From NCBI GenBank assembly GCA_033964015.1, contig CM066919.1, positions 22,289,421 through 22,353,420 of the forward strand: 64,000 nt of DNA. Direction: 5' to 3'. Every line of letters begins with the position of its first letter. Positions within the stretch are counted from its first letter, which is position 1. A program made the position numbers and the translations under genes. Shown piece by piece: positions 11,538-22,434 of this stretch. The stretch comes from Scolanthus callimorphus (Eukaryota; Cnidaria; Anthozoa; Actiniaria; Edwardsiidae). A model generated the notes under the pieces. That model did not search any database. It saw nothing but the letters and a program-made list of their open reading frames with translations, and was not told the DNA's origin.

Positions 11538-14500
11538 CTACCAGCGAAGGAATACAGTGTCCCCTGACACTACCGAGTAGAGCTGATTTGCCTCAGGTCG
11601 TCATCTAGAGGAATTTCTCGATCATTCTAAAATTGAAACAACAAATTTGTCGTCAAATATAAAATAATAGATCTAGCCGACTAGCTAACTATCTGTCATT
11701 CTGTAAGCCTTGTGTCTGTCTGTCATCCTGTAAGTCTTTGTGTCTGTCTGGTCTGTCTGTCTTACCTTAGTGTCAAGATAAGATAGCTGCTGATCAGAGC
11801 TGTCGACCTTGTACATTCGATAGAGTAGGCCCTTGAACTTGCCTATTGTCATCGTGCCTACAAGGAAAATCACGCACGCGTCAAGATAAGATAGCTGCTG
11901 ATCAGAGCTGTCGGCTTTGTACTGTTATGGACTGACGGTATTCCTTACCTGGTAATTCTTTGACAAAGTTTTCTTATTTGGATCATCGGGGCATTTGATT
12001 GTAATAGCTGATTAATTAAGATTTTGAATAACTGATGAATTATAACTTCAGATCATGAATATTCACTGGTGGTTGGGGGGGGGGGGGGGGGGGGGGGGGT
12101 CATACAATTGATGCCCCCCTCCCTAGGCTTTATAGATTGTGCTTGGCAACTTTTGGACAACATTTGGGTCTTGGGTCAACATTTGGGTCAACATTTAGAG
12201 TTAAACAACAACGACAACAACAATCTTTATTTGTACTTTTCTATTTACATTTGATGAATTTTGATACGACACCAAATCTAAGTAAAATCTAAGTAAATCT
12301 AAGTAAATACGGTTAGAAACCTCCTACGGAAAACGAAATCCTGACAAAATGAACACCGTTGTAATATCTTTGCCCTCGAATACCTCCCAGTGGTAAGCGG
12401 TTTCAGGATCCGCCGTTTTGTTTCCACGCTCAGGGCTCCTTGGCAAGTTACACGTTGTACATCGTGTACAAAAACTTGTGTAAGTTTTTTTATAGTAAAT
12501 AATTGTTTAATTTTTTTTATTTACTTGAATAAATTGGAAAGCAACTTCTTGACTTATTGAAGCATCTTTTTTTTTCTTTTTGGGAACTTTTGAGCAACTT
12601 TTTAACCCTTTTGTGTGCAACTTTTTCTTAAATTTTTTAGACAATCTATAAAAGCCTACCCCTCCCTCACCTTTATCCGCACATTCTCACAATGAGGGAA
12701 CCGAATTATTAAAATCTGTTGTTTTGCTAGTAGGAGGAAAGCTCCCTCAAGGGAAAGTGTTAAATTTCGGGTCTCAAGACGGCCGGAAAACGACGACGAT
12801 GAGGATAACGATGATGATGAGGTTCTAATGTCTATGAGGTACTATTAAAGTCTAGGTAATTAGGACAAGGATACTTATAAGCGAGTCCTTGAGGGTTTGT
12901 GAACCTTTCTGAAGGTCATCCTCCGGAGGTCCATGCACTTAAAGAGAGTAAACAAGATGACTCATCACATATTATGCATCCCAGTAGAACACGGTAACCC
13001 TTGCTTTTTCGGCCAGCCGGTGGCTGCTTTAAATTGATATCGCGCGATCGTTTTTAATGTACCGCTTTCTCTCTCCCCGCCCCTCTGCCCCTCACTTTGT
13101 CAAGTCGCTCCAGGCATTTCCGGCGCGCGTCCAAGATGGCGGCAACAACTACAAACTCTGAGGTTTTCGCGATAAAAAAAAACTGCGATAAAAAAAACGC
13201 CTGCGAGCAGGCTCATATACCACGGAATGACGTAATAAAATGGTCAAAATGTTGTGGACTCAGGGGCACAACCGTGCTCTCGTTCTAGTAGTATAACATT
13301 TTCAAAAGAACTTTTATAACATTTAGGCCTACCTTTTATCAGTTCAGTATACCGTGGGTGATTAGTCACGAATTCAGGACTGAGCTTGTGGGAGTCAATA
13401 TTTGTACTGTTGCCTCCCGCGTTCGCCCAGTCACGCGCGTACTTTTTAATGTACGCCCTCTCGGCCGCTACTCTCTCCTTTTCGTCAATCTGGCAAAATA
13501 TCAAAAACATGGTAACATCTCAAGACGAGTGGGTAAAATTAAGGGAGCATCTTTATTGTAAGACGCACCGTTGTGGCGATTCGGAGGTTGGTTAGCCCGC
13601 GAGTCGGCTGTCCAGTGAGTTTTTCGGATATTTGATTTTTTTGTTTTGGCGCGCGGGATTCCTGTGTCGCGGAAAGGAGACACAGGAATCCCGCGAGAGC
13701 CTGCTAGCGCAGGCTAAGAGGTTGGTAGGTATGCGAGACTATACGGCGTATAATATCTGAGGAGCCACAAACAAATTGTCTTCCTATAGTGCAACTCACC
13801 GGACTGTTGTTGACTATTTGTAAACTTCTAATTCTTGCAATGAGCTCTTGGCGGCTTGTAAAACTAGTCTCATCTGCGTAAAAAAATAACTTTTTTCTCA
13901 TGTTTATGGGAAGCGACAGACAGATATTTTTAGCTAGAATGGCTGATTACATTTTTTAACCGCACCAGGGGGGTTGAGGACCTCCCTTAAAAAGACCCCC
14001 TCCCCTGGAATTTCCATTCGTGAAACAGACCCCCTCCCCCGGAATTTCCAACCTTATAAAGGACCCCCTCCCCTGGAATTTCCATTTTTCTGGCAAAATA
14101 CCCCTGGAAAATATTGGAATTTCCAGTCTCCAGACGCATCCCTCCCGTGGAATTTCCAGAGTCCAATACAACCCCCTGGAAAATTTTCCGTAGGTCTTCA
14201 ACCCCCTCCCCCCCCCCCCCCTGGTGCGGTTTAAAATGCAATCAGCCAATGGCCTGCATGCAGTGATAGTGTTTTTTCAGATATAAGGGTTTTTTTCTTT
14301 AAATAATGCTACGGAGCTCAGAATCTCCAAATAATCCCACATTAGAGCTTGTTTGCAGCTATAGGCAGAACTTAAGATCGAAAGTACCACCGAAATCACT
14401 ACACTGTTAACATCCAGCAAGAGAAAATGATATCATTTTCTCTTGCACCCAGGCTACAAAAATCGATCGCATTTGGTAAAACGATCGGCTGCTTTTTTAT

Positions 14501-15730
14501 TTCGGTTAATTCACGTGACCATTTCGATTGATCGAAATGGCCATGTTTCTGCACATTTCTAACATCAAATAAAAGAAATGCGAGTCATGTGATCATTTTG
14601 ATTGATCGAATTTGAAAATGGTCGATCGGTTCTTTCCTGGGTGCTAACAGTTGAGTGATTTCGGTAGTAAAACTCTATTTTACTCTTTTGTTTGCTTGGT
14701 TTCTAGAGCAGGTCTGCATTTTCCCTGCTAGCAGAGGTCACTTCTTGAAGTGGCCTCTGCACACAAATGTCACAACCTCAGGATCGTGGACGTACTTGAC
14801 TGGTTTGGCTGGTTTTACAAGAATGGCGTCAGTGTTTTTGCTTCGAAAACAGCGCGCGCTTTCACGAGTGATTTCTTGTTCAATGACCAACGCACAACAT
14901 TTTGCTCAAATTTCTATAGAAAAAAAAAAGATCTCCAGCGAATTCTCAAAGGCAAACTTTAGAATGACTATCAGAGCTGCGTTTAAGCGCCTTTGAATTG
15001 TGTAAACGAGCTATTAAAGGCCACAAAAAGTGATTTAGTGTAAGTTGTAGAGCAGATAAATTGCCTATTTTCTTGCTCACGCACAAACTTGATCGACCAG
15101 TTTCTCCAAGCTCACGCCATTTTCTCACACATGCGCGACAGAGAAATGACATTTGTGTGCAGAGGCTACTTTTGCGTAGTTGAAAAACACAAGAAAACAG
15201 TTAAAGTAAAAGAAAATGCAGGGAGATAAAAAGTAGCCTCTGCTCACAGGGTAGTTTGCATTCGTACAAGCATGCAAACCAAACTAAACCAAGTGAAATA
15301 AAATGAAAAAAAAAACAAAAGCAATTATTTTGTCGAAATGCAAACATGGTCGCAATATCGAGTCTTTAAACGAAGAGCTCATTCGCACTAAACACATGTA
15401 GCTGTGCGCAAAAGGCCGTCAGACTTTACACTACTGCAAACTTTATAGTAATCATTACCTTTGAACAAAGGACTGTTCTGGAATTGAAGTTTTACTAGTG
15501 ACTGTAGCCGGTTCAATGCATTTATACTGGAAATCTAATAAGCAATGAATGATATAGAATACATTTAGTAAGAAATTTCTTCTTCAAACTCCACTTGCCA
15601 GGTTCTTTTCAGACACTAAAACAGGGGCAAAGCCAGGGGGGCTGCGGCCCCCCCTTTCTAGAAAATATTCCCATACATTCAACGCATTTGCTGGATAAAA
15701 TTTGAGCATTTTCGTCCCATTCACTATCCG

Positions 15731-15769
<39 letters not shown>

Positions 15770-18700
15770 TTCAGAAATTCCTGGCTACGCCGGTGTAAAA
15801 ACAAAAACTCTAACCACTGGATACTGCAGTATTTATCATTTATTTTAACTCACATGATTTATGTTGGTTGAGTAAAGATGCAAGCTGCTAAGAGATTTGA
15901 ATACCATTGCCTTGGAATAAATATTGCCTGTTGACAAGCAAATAAAGAAAAACACACAACTAAGGAAGGAGAGGGACATCAATTGATAAGCAATTTTCAC
16001 ATTGTTCTGATAAGAAAGAATGTGCATGCATTCTACTAACCACTATCTGGCTTGTCAAAATAAACTTCAGATATCTTGTTTTCATTTAATATTAGACCAT
16101 TCAACCTACAGAAAAAATAAAAGCAGCATACCTATGTTTAATGACAGTGAGAGCCATACTCCTTGAAAAGTTGGGGATTGATCCCAACCAACTTTCTTCT
16201 GTGTTTGCCTGCATTTCTCGAAGACTGGCCTCCCCTCCAAGGGCACTCAGGGAAGCACTGGAATTCCAGGAGCAAAATTCCAGGGTGGGCATCCCAAAAT
16301 ATGTAGTTCCAGGTTCGGTAACATAATTTCAGGATGGTCATGAGAAATTCCCTGGAATTCCACGGTGGGTAGGGACAACCTCAAATTTCCAGAGTGGGTG
16401 GCAGAGCCTGGGGTCCTCAACAGTGTGATATTTTTTTGTGACTTACTTGGGCAAACGTCCCAGTAGAAGAATGTCACTCCAGTCTGTCAGCTGGTTATTG
16501 TCTAGATTGATGTTCTTGATGTTTTGTAGTCTTTTAATTAATATCTCATCACTACCATCCATCCTTAAAAATCAAATCATCAAACATTTCAAATATATAG
16601 TGCCACCTATTATTGCCAGCATGGGATTTCTTAAAATTTTGTTAACTGTCCAATTTTTCCTAAATTGCTTGCTTGTGTGTGTGTTTGATATTTGCATGGT
16701 TGTTATAACTTTTGCACCCCAGAGAAACCTTGGCTCATCTCCAGTGTAAGAACTCACCAGCTGCGCCACAAAGCATTCTTTGTAGAAAACCACAAAATTA
16801 CAGGGGATCCCAATTTGGGGAATTCCTAACAATCTGTGATCCCTGGATGTATCACTGAGGAATGGTGTGCATCTCTATACCCTCCCTCCATACCCTCCCC
16901 AACAGGAGGGATTGGAAGTTCCAGTGTGGTGGTGGTTGGGGTCATATCTCAACCCCCTTCCCATCAATGGAATTTTTCTGGAAACGGTGTGGACTTTGCA
17001 ACTTTATCTTAAAACCCCCTTTCCTGATAGGGGCATGGATTATTTCTGGCAGCACACATTTCTTCATAAAGGCCATCAAAAAAATTTCTGGTCAGGAAAG
17101 AACAACAGTATTGAGTTGTTATTTTAATGATTGGGAGCTGCTGCCACTGACTAAAGGACAAACTACACTCAGTAACATTTTGAAATAGACTACTTACTTT
17201 AAGGATTTTATGTTATTTTTACGGAGATGAAGATCCTCTAAACTAGGAAACATCTGCACAATGTCAATGACCTAAAGATCAACCAAATTCACATTTTTTT
17301 ATACTCTTTTGTAGCAACAAATTAGCTTTTACTTTGAAAGCAGGGGCATAGCCAGGGGGCCCAGGGGGCCGCAGCACCCCCCCCCCCTTTCTCAGGAGAT
17401 TTTCCCATACATTTACTGTATTTGCTGGAGGAAATTTGAAATTTTCATCCCATGTTTTCACTGTTGCCCCCCCCCCCCCCCCCCCTCCCACCAAAATTCC
17501 TGGCTACGCCCCTGGAAAGTGTTACTCACCTGACACCATTCCAAGTTCATTTTATTTAAATATAGCTCTTTCACAGTTGTAAATGATGGCATCAGTGCAT
17601 CTGGCTCTTTTGGTAAAATCAACATGTTCTCACTGTAAAATGTAAAAAATAAAAGAGAATAGGATATAACTGTACAAAGTCACATCAAAGAAAACCCACT
17701 ACTTCCCCATGAAAGTAAAAAAAAAAAGACCCCAAAAATCCTTCACAGCTTCCCAACACAGCACTGACACAAAGAGTACAGAGTACCACACTGTACATGG
17801 ATGGCAAAGTGGTATCAGTAAAAGAGTAACAAAATAGGACTCCTCATTCAATATTGTATGCTTCTATTAGTTTACTGTTTCTATTAGCAGGGCCCGACAT
17901 TAACTTTTTTCATTAGGTACCATTGGCGACCATGAAAAAAAATTAGTGGCCAAAAGCAATATTTAGTCGCCATGTAAGTCTCGATTTCAGCCGAACTTAG
18001 AAAAATGGGGTGCCATTTGGCGACTAGTTTTAAAATTTTGGTCACCAATCCCCCAAATTCAGTCGCCATTGGCGACCATATAGTTGCAATGTTGGGCCCT
18101 GATTAGGTTATGTTTTACCTGACAATTAAAGTCTTTAGATGCCTCATATTCTTGGTGATTTCAGCCACATCTTTCCATGTTGACAGAAGGTTAAGTGACA
18201 GGTCTAATTCTCTTATATCTGGTCAGTAGTGAAGGGTTAATTTTTTTTAAGAATATTGATAAACAGTTTAGTGCCCATAACAGGACTTGAGGGGGAGGGG
18301 AAGGAAGAAGGAAAGAAGACCCCCCCCCCCCCCCCCCCATCTCTCCACTTTACTTTCAGGATTCTATCATGTCTGAAGCCCCATGGAAATGCTTGCTATG
18401 TTGGCTATAGACCTTTTTCCAAAATGGCCGCCGCAAATTCACATATCTTAAAATTAAACTGACTGAAAATCAAATACTGGCACTAGAAAGAGTATCCTCA
18501 CATTAGTAATACCTTAAATTTTCGTTATGCCAAATCCGATGTCGGCACTAGAAAGAGTATCCTCACATTAGTAATACCTTAAATTTTCGTTATGCCAAAT
18601 CCGATGTCGGCTGAGAAAGCAGCGTCTGAAAATTGCAAATGACGCATACCCCCAGTCATACAAATGTCTGTAAATTTTCAAATTTTCAACGTTCGTTTTC

Positions 18701-20010
18701 TCGGAAGATATTGGATATAATGCAGCGAAATTTTGTAGTTTTACTAAAGTGATGATGTGTGTGTTCTAGTGCTGGTGTTCATTTTTAACAAAAATCGATT
18801 TGAAATTTTGGCGGCCATTTTGGAAAAAGGTCTATTTTCCTGACTTCTTTAGAATGCCTGAAGTGACTATTATCCTGTTGTTTTGATAAGGATACATGGA
18901 ACAATCTCATGCAGGCTTGCTCCTTTCTCAGGGCCATTGACACTACCACCTCTAAGAACAACATCTTGTAGCTTTTCAAAACAACTGAACAAAAAGAACA
19001 AAATAGCAGCTTTTTGAAATACATTAGGTACAAACATTTATTGGCAATGCAACTCAACAACTCGCTCTTAGATAAAAATGTTTTGGGTCACTTTAAGAGT
19101 AGTATACACGGCTCAAAATTAAGAAATAATCATAGTCTGACACACACGCATGCCACACACACATGCACGCACACACATGGGAGGGTAGATAAGTCTTGAA
19201 TCACACAGTAGTATAAAAGTTCAATCATTTACATAAGACATCAAGCTGATCATATTTGAACGTCAATCCATGCATGTAGTGATGACAATTATGACAACGA
19301 CAACTGTCGATGATGACCATGATGATGATGGTGGTGACGCTAAGAATGTTACCCATACCTTTGCTTTTTCTGTACAGATTCTGCCCCTACCATCTCAACC
19401 ACAACTTTCTTGTTTCTCGTTCCTTGAACATACATATCTTGATCTGATGTATCTTCATCTCCATATCTCTTCTGTAAGGCTTTGATCACACTTACTCCAA
19501 AGCTAACTTTCTTTGGCCTCACAAAGGACCCGCCTGTTGGATGCCTAAAATATAATTATTCAGCCCTTGATACAAATACGTTTCTTCTAGATGGACACTG
19601 CCAGATTCTTAAACATAGCAGAGGATGATTGGAACGATGTTTGAATGAATTATAAAACATAAACTGACCTGCAATCAAAATATTTCACTCCTTCAACACT
19701 TCCATCATGTTTACCACGTTGAGTATCGTCCCATTCAATACCATACCATTCCCCTACAGTGTCAATACAAATTAAGCTTATTACAGTTACAAATACTACT
19801 TAAGACAAGTTACAAGATCTTCAGAAATGTGCAGGACTGTTTTAACTAAAACTGTTGCGTATTGCACCATAAGTTGAACATATGCAATTAGATGATAAAA
19901 TATATATAGTTCTTACCAGTTGTAGTAGAAACTTGGCCGTAGTATCTCACAGTTCCATAAAATCCATCACATAATATTCGTTTTCCCAAAACGTTAGGCT
20001 TTTCCGCCAT
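11538..20010 (-). CDS. TBCE: TBCE, tubulin-folding cofactor E (CAP-Gly + LRR + ubiquitin-like)
   Basis: Coding exons in order: 19917-20010 (ATG 20010), 19669-19753, 19359-19544, 18896-18984, 18119-18218, 17530-17632, 17198-17271, 16447-16563, 16041-16105, 15854-15927, 15459-15534, 13800-13873, 13333-13489, 11949-12007, 11766-11857, 11538-11626. The first 13 join in phase with GT-AG borders. Exons 1-3 form the CAP-Gly domain ('GKHDGS', '[13 protein letters not shown]'), exons 4-11 the leucine-rich repeats ('[12 protein letters not shown]', '[11 protein letters not shown]'), exon 13 the linker ('[11 protein letters not shown]'), and the last three the ubiquitin-like domain ('[11 protein letters not shown]', final LRW). 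TBCE binds alpha-tubulin during heterodimer assembly. Defects: one exon (family 'YGAPE' region) between 12008 and 13332 was not found with confidence; one base is missing at the 11949 border; one is missing near 11582, which otherwise replaces the last 14 residues by a stop. Confidence 0.92.
11881..11924. repeat. Partial duplicate of a TBCE coding exon within the adjoining intron
   Basis: Positions 11881-11914 repeat 11773-11806 (interior of exon 11766-11857) base for base up to the last positions, with weaker similarity for about 10 more. The copy lies 24 bp beyond the exon's acceptor side and lacks splice sites. Confidence 0.75.
12008..13332. other. TBCE intron region with unplaced exon
   Basis: Holds a G-run near 12075-12100, AT-rich DNA, a (GAT)-like patch at 12795-12825, and the ATGGCGGC motif at 13132-13143. 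One TBCE exon should lie here. The only resemblance is a minus-strand 'EREHGCAPE' reading near 13250-13285 after a CTACTAG acceptor; no convincing donor follows. Confidence 0.4.
13570..13735. mobile_element. Palindromic MITE (GCGCGGGATTCCTGTGTC), copy 1
   Basis: The core GCGCGGGATTCCTGTGTC is mirrored, with flanking TCGGATATTTGATTTTTT. A second copy with the same core and flanks is at 37295-37435. Located in a TBCE intron. Confidence 0.65.
13938..14250. mobile_element. Inverted-repeat element filled with CCCTGGAATTTCCA units
   Basis: Ends 'GGCTGATTACATTTTTTAAC' and, inverted, 'GGCTGATTGCATTTTAAACC', each followed by CGCACCAGGGG. The interior has about seven copies of CCCTGGAATTTCCA. The same unit recurs loosely at 16250-16400, 16900-17000, 24895-25020 and 29640-29765. 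Confidence 0.7.
14375..14675. mobile_element. Inverted-repeat element (ACCGAAATCACTACACTGTTA)
   Basis: Arms 'TACCACCGAAATCACTACAC' and inverted 'TACTACCGAAATCACTCAAC' bound about 300 bp containing repeated GATTGATCGAAATGG words. Non-coding. Confidence 0.6.
14745..15240. mobile_element. Inverted-repeat element (CCTCTGCACACAAATGTCA)
   Basis: 'GCCTCTGCACACAAATGTCA' at 14753 is mirrored at about 15148-15168, with a third partial copy near 15235. The rest is AT-rich. It lies in the TBCE intron between exons 13800-13873 and 15459-15534. Confidence 0.5.
15622..15795. mobile_element. hAT-like MITE with about 40-bp C-tract
   Basis: Left end CAGGGGCAAAGCCAGGGGGG, right end reading CCTGGCTACGCCGGTG, with an almost uninterrupted run of C just inside the right end. 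Located in a TBCE intron. Confidence 0.7.
17341..17514. mobile_element. hAT-like MITE, CAGGGGCATAGCCAGG ends
   Basis: 174 bp, with mirrored ends CAGGGGCATAGCCAGG and CCTGGCTACGCCCCTG, and C-runs inside both ends. TBCE intron between 17198-17271 and 17530-17632. Confidence 0.75.
17888..18101. mobile_element. MITE, CAGGGCCCGACATT ends
   Basis: Mirrored ends CAGGGCCCGACATT and AATGTTGGGCCCTG bound 214 bp with several 'GTCGCCA/TGGCGAC' words. TBCE intron. Confidence 0.65.
18407..18835. mobile_element. 429-bp element with 26-bp perfect ends and a 65-bp tandem duplication
   Basis: The ends ATAGACCTTTTTCCAAAATG (and onward through GCCGCC) are perfectly mirrored. Inside, a 65-bp unit beginning CACTAGAAAG at 18481 is repeated exactly from 18546. 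The ends contain an ATGGCCGCC word. TBCE intron. Confidence 0.75.
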
Positions 20011-20202
20011 TTTGTGAACTGCAGGCTCAAATAATGAATCAGCGGATCTTGCAAGAAACCTGAGATAGTACAATGTTTTTCATTGGACAATATTTACGGA
20101 CCAATCATGGAACCTGTTTTATTGTAGAGATTTTGGCGGGAGATAAGGATTGCGCATTGTGTTTTGAGGAAATCGCAAGAACTTTGTCGTGAAATTACAG
20201 TA
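20011..20202. promoter_or_regulatory. Bidirectional TBCE/SELENOH promoter
   Basis: 192 bp separates the two divergent start codons. It contains an ATTGG (20079-20084) and an ACCAATC (20099-20106), i.e. CCAAT boxes in opposite orientations, and no TATA box. The TBCE ATG itself sits in CAAAATGGCGGAA. Confidence 0.65.
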
Positions 20203-22025
20203 ATGCCACCACGTAGAAAGCGAAAACCTGCCGCTGAAGTTGAACAACTAGAACAGAAAAGCCCGGCCAAGAAGAGTAAAGCCAAATCAAAAGCTGGGGA
20301 AAGCGGTTTTTAAGTTCAAAATTGAACATTGGTAAGCATATCAGATTTGACGATAGAGAGGGAAGAAAACGTGAATTCCTCAGGCAAATAGACTATAAAT
20401 AGGGTTCCCACAGGAGACACTAGATCATTGATGCTGTTGGGTTTTGTTACCTGCTACCTGTTACCTGTTACCTGCAAAATAGACACGCCGTTAAAATCAC
20501 AAACCTAGCAGATTCCAGAAAATGTTCGAACTCTTTAGGGCCAGTCCATTTTTTATCCACATACCCCCTATTGACGAGTTTTTCCGAGGGTTCTGAAATC
20601 TGATTTCCGAGGGGTGTTAATGGAAAATAACTGCTGTATTTTCCGATTTTCCGAGGGGTTTTGAAGCCTGTTGTGGAAGAAATTGGGAAATTTCCAAGGG
20701 GTCTCCGGCTTCTGAAGCAATTTTCTGAGGGGTCTAGTCAAAAAATCATTTCCAAGGGGTCAAATTCTTAGTCATCTTGTCAATAGGGGTATGTGGATAT
20801 AAAATGGAATGGCCCTTATATTCTTCCAGATCTTTTGGAGAAGCTGAAGAATGGGCAATTCCAGAAAATATATGTACCCCCAGGACGATTTCAAGCTCAG
20901 AATTCTGCTTGCATGGGGGGTATCTGAAGCTGTAAGCTAGTTTAACCTCTCCGGAGCTCTATATGCATGGGGGTAAGCCATTTTGGAAATTCTGGATGCA
21001 TGGGGGGGGGGGGGGGGGGGGCATTGTGGCGGTACACATATTTTCTGGAATTGCCCAATGTACAGAACCCTTATTTCTTCATGCTTTTATCTAGTAACTC
21101 CTGACAGGTATACAAGCGGAATGCCAACCAGCTGTCATCTCAGCTGGAGGAAGCATTCCCAGGGGTGGAAGTAGCATTGAACCCAGTCAAACCACGGTCC
21201 AAGAGTTTTGAAGTCACACTGATCAAAGAGGATGAAACAGGTAGACTTACTAGAGTATAATGGGGAGTCACAAAACACATCTGGACCTGGGTGTGGTCCT
21301 AACACAGCCTTGAATTTTGGATCAGGTACTTGACAACAGAAAACTGGATGAATATTCCAGGGTGGGAAGAAATTCACTGGAATTCAAATTAAAAACAAAT
21401 CAGGATGAGAAAGCTGAAATTGGGGTCCCAACAGGGGTGCAGATGTGTTTTGCGGCTGCCCGTCACTGCAAATCAGATTATTCCAAAACACCATAGCTAG
21501 GGCTCAAAATTGTGACCAAAAATTATTTTTCCTTTTGCAACTTAAACACATAAGTCAGAGAATAACAATTGCCTAGGTTTGCCTCCAACTATGCAACTAG
21601 GACCTTCTTTCTGGACCAAATTATTCTCCCAGGCTGCACAAATTGGCTGCTAATATTGTAATTTTGAGCCCTGATAGCTTCATATACAAACTCAGCTTGG
21701 ATGGAGAAGTTGTGCCTGATCACTGTGTTTGAAAATCCATATCTGAGCCAGTTTTCAAGTAATTATTCCCAAACTTTGCAGTTCTACTAGTGCAGATGTG
21801 CTGAATGTCAGAATACTGGACTTTGATGAATTGGGTGATCTCCTTGTCAAGATTGTTTACTTAGTTTTGACCCTTACTGTAGCTGAGAAAGGATGGCCTG
21901 TTTGACAGTTATCCATTTTTTTTTCAGAAATCCTTGTATGGACAGGAATCAAAAAGGGACCCCCACGCAAACTGAAGTTCCCAGAAAGTGAAACAGTTAT
22001 TGCTGGAGTGAAGACAAACCTTTAA
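20203..22025 (+). CDS. SELENOH: SELENOH, selenoprotein H with in-frame UGA (Sec)
   Basis: Exons 20203-20331, 21095-21240 and 21928-22025. Exon 1 starts MPPRRKRKPAA, a basic nuclear-targeting stretch, and ends in FKFKIEHC with the Cys codon split TG|T. Exon 2 continues with Asn, Ser and TGA (21102-21104), then QVYKRNANQL and NPVKPRSKSFEVTL; exon 3 gives WTGIKKGPPRKLKFPE and stops at 22023-22025. This is the SELENOH arrangement: a thioredoxin-like fold with a CxxU redox motif, in a nuclear/nucleolar protein tied to redox control. Donors are GTAAGC and GTAGAC; acceptors follow CTAG and a T-run CAG. Exon 1 has one base too many (around 20291-20310) between the basic N terminus and the FKFKIEHC frame. 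About 123 residues, close to the family length. SECIS candidates follow downstream. Confidence 0.92.
20538..20815. mobile_element. MITE, GGGCCAGTCCATTTT ends, TTA duplication
   Basis: 278 bp in SELENOH intron 1. GGGCCAGTCCATTTTTTATC is mirrored at the right end; TTA lies at 20535-20537 and 20816-20818. The interior has repeated TTTCCGAGGGG words. Its ends resemble those of 39917-40863 and 54296-54480. Confidence 0.8.
20851..21059. mobile_element. MITE, ATTGGGCAATTCCAGAAAATAT ends
   Basis: Inverted ends 'GGGCAATTCCAGAAAATATA' and its near-mirror bound about 209 bp with a G-run. It ends only 35 bp before SELENOH exon 2. Confidence 0.65.
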
Positions 22026-22074
22026 TTGGGATGCATCAAAACTGCATGCTTTATTTTGACAGCAATGTTGAGTT

Positions 22075-22088
22075 GTTGCCATGGCAAC
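22075..22088. promoter_or_regulatory. Perfect palindromic X-box-like motif GTTGCCATGGCAAC
   Basis: An exact 14-bp palindrome matching the RFX X-box consensus, 50 bp after the SELENOH stop. In RNA it would form a hairpin. It may be part of the first SECIS-like unit rather than a DNA-binding site. Confidence 0.35.
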
Positions 22089-22160
22089 CTGATGAGTAGC
22101 TAAATGACAGATTGTAAGAAACTGGCAACATCGCCCTTTACAAACTTGATGAAAGCTCTT
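22088..22160 (+). repeat. SECIS-like tandem copy 1
   Basis: ATGA at 22104-22107, AAA at 22119-22121, TGAT at 22147-22150, aligned with the best SECIS but with a weaker helix (TTGTAA against TTACAAA). It shares CAAACTTGATGAAAGC with the other two copies. Confidence 0.5.
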
Positions 22161-22257
22161 ATGGTTTCCCAGCAACATTCCAAGAACTATCCTTTGATAT
22201 TGCATTATATGTTATGGTTTTGTTTTGTTGGGTGATATACAAACAGAGGTTACAATG

Positions 22258-22343
22258 GAGACCTTTGTGGATGGCATGATGAAAGATTGCAAAGAAACCA
22301 GCTAAAGCCCTTTGCAAACTTGATGAAAGCCTTCATTTAGGTT
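22258..22343 (+). ncRNA. SECIS element candidate (best of three)
   Basis: In the SELENOH 3' UTR. ATGA (22279-22282) is followed 12 nt later by AAA (22295-22297), and TGAT (22321-22324) closes the core. The strands AGATTGCAAAG and CTTTGCAAACT pair with one mismatch, and GCT/AGC in the loop can form the extra stem of form-2 SECIS. The flanking GGC/GCC pairs below the core fit helix I. The spacing fits the SECIS consensus. Structure prediction was done by eye. Confidence 0.7.
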
Positions 22344-22434
22344 CCAAGATGAACTCTTTACCACTCAGAAAGATGAATGATTAACTGCATGATTAATGAC
22401 AGCATTCGAGTTACTATCTGAGCAATTGATAGGC

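Noticed and set aside
13246..13285. Missing TBCE exon reading EREHGCAPE
   Set aside because: Similarity to the family YGAPE block is short, and there is no acceptable donor giving the right continuation.
13956..14249. Gly- and Pro-rich ORFs on both strands
   Set aside because: Translation of CCCTGGAATTTCCA repeats.
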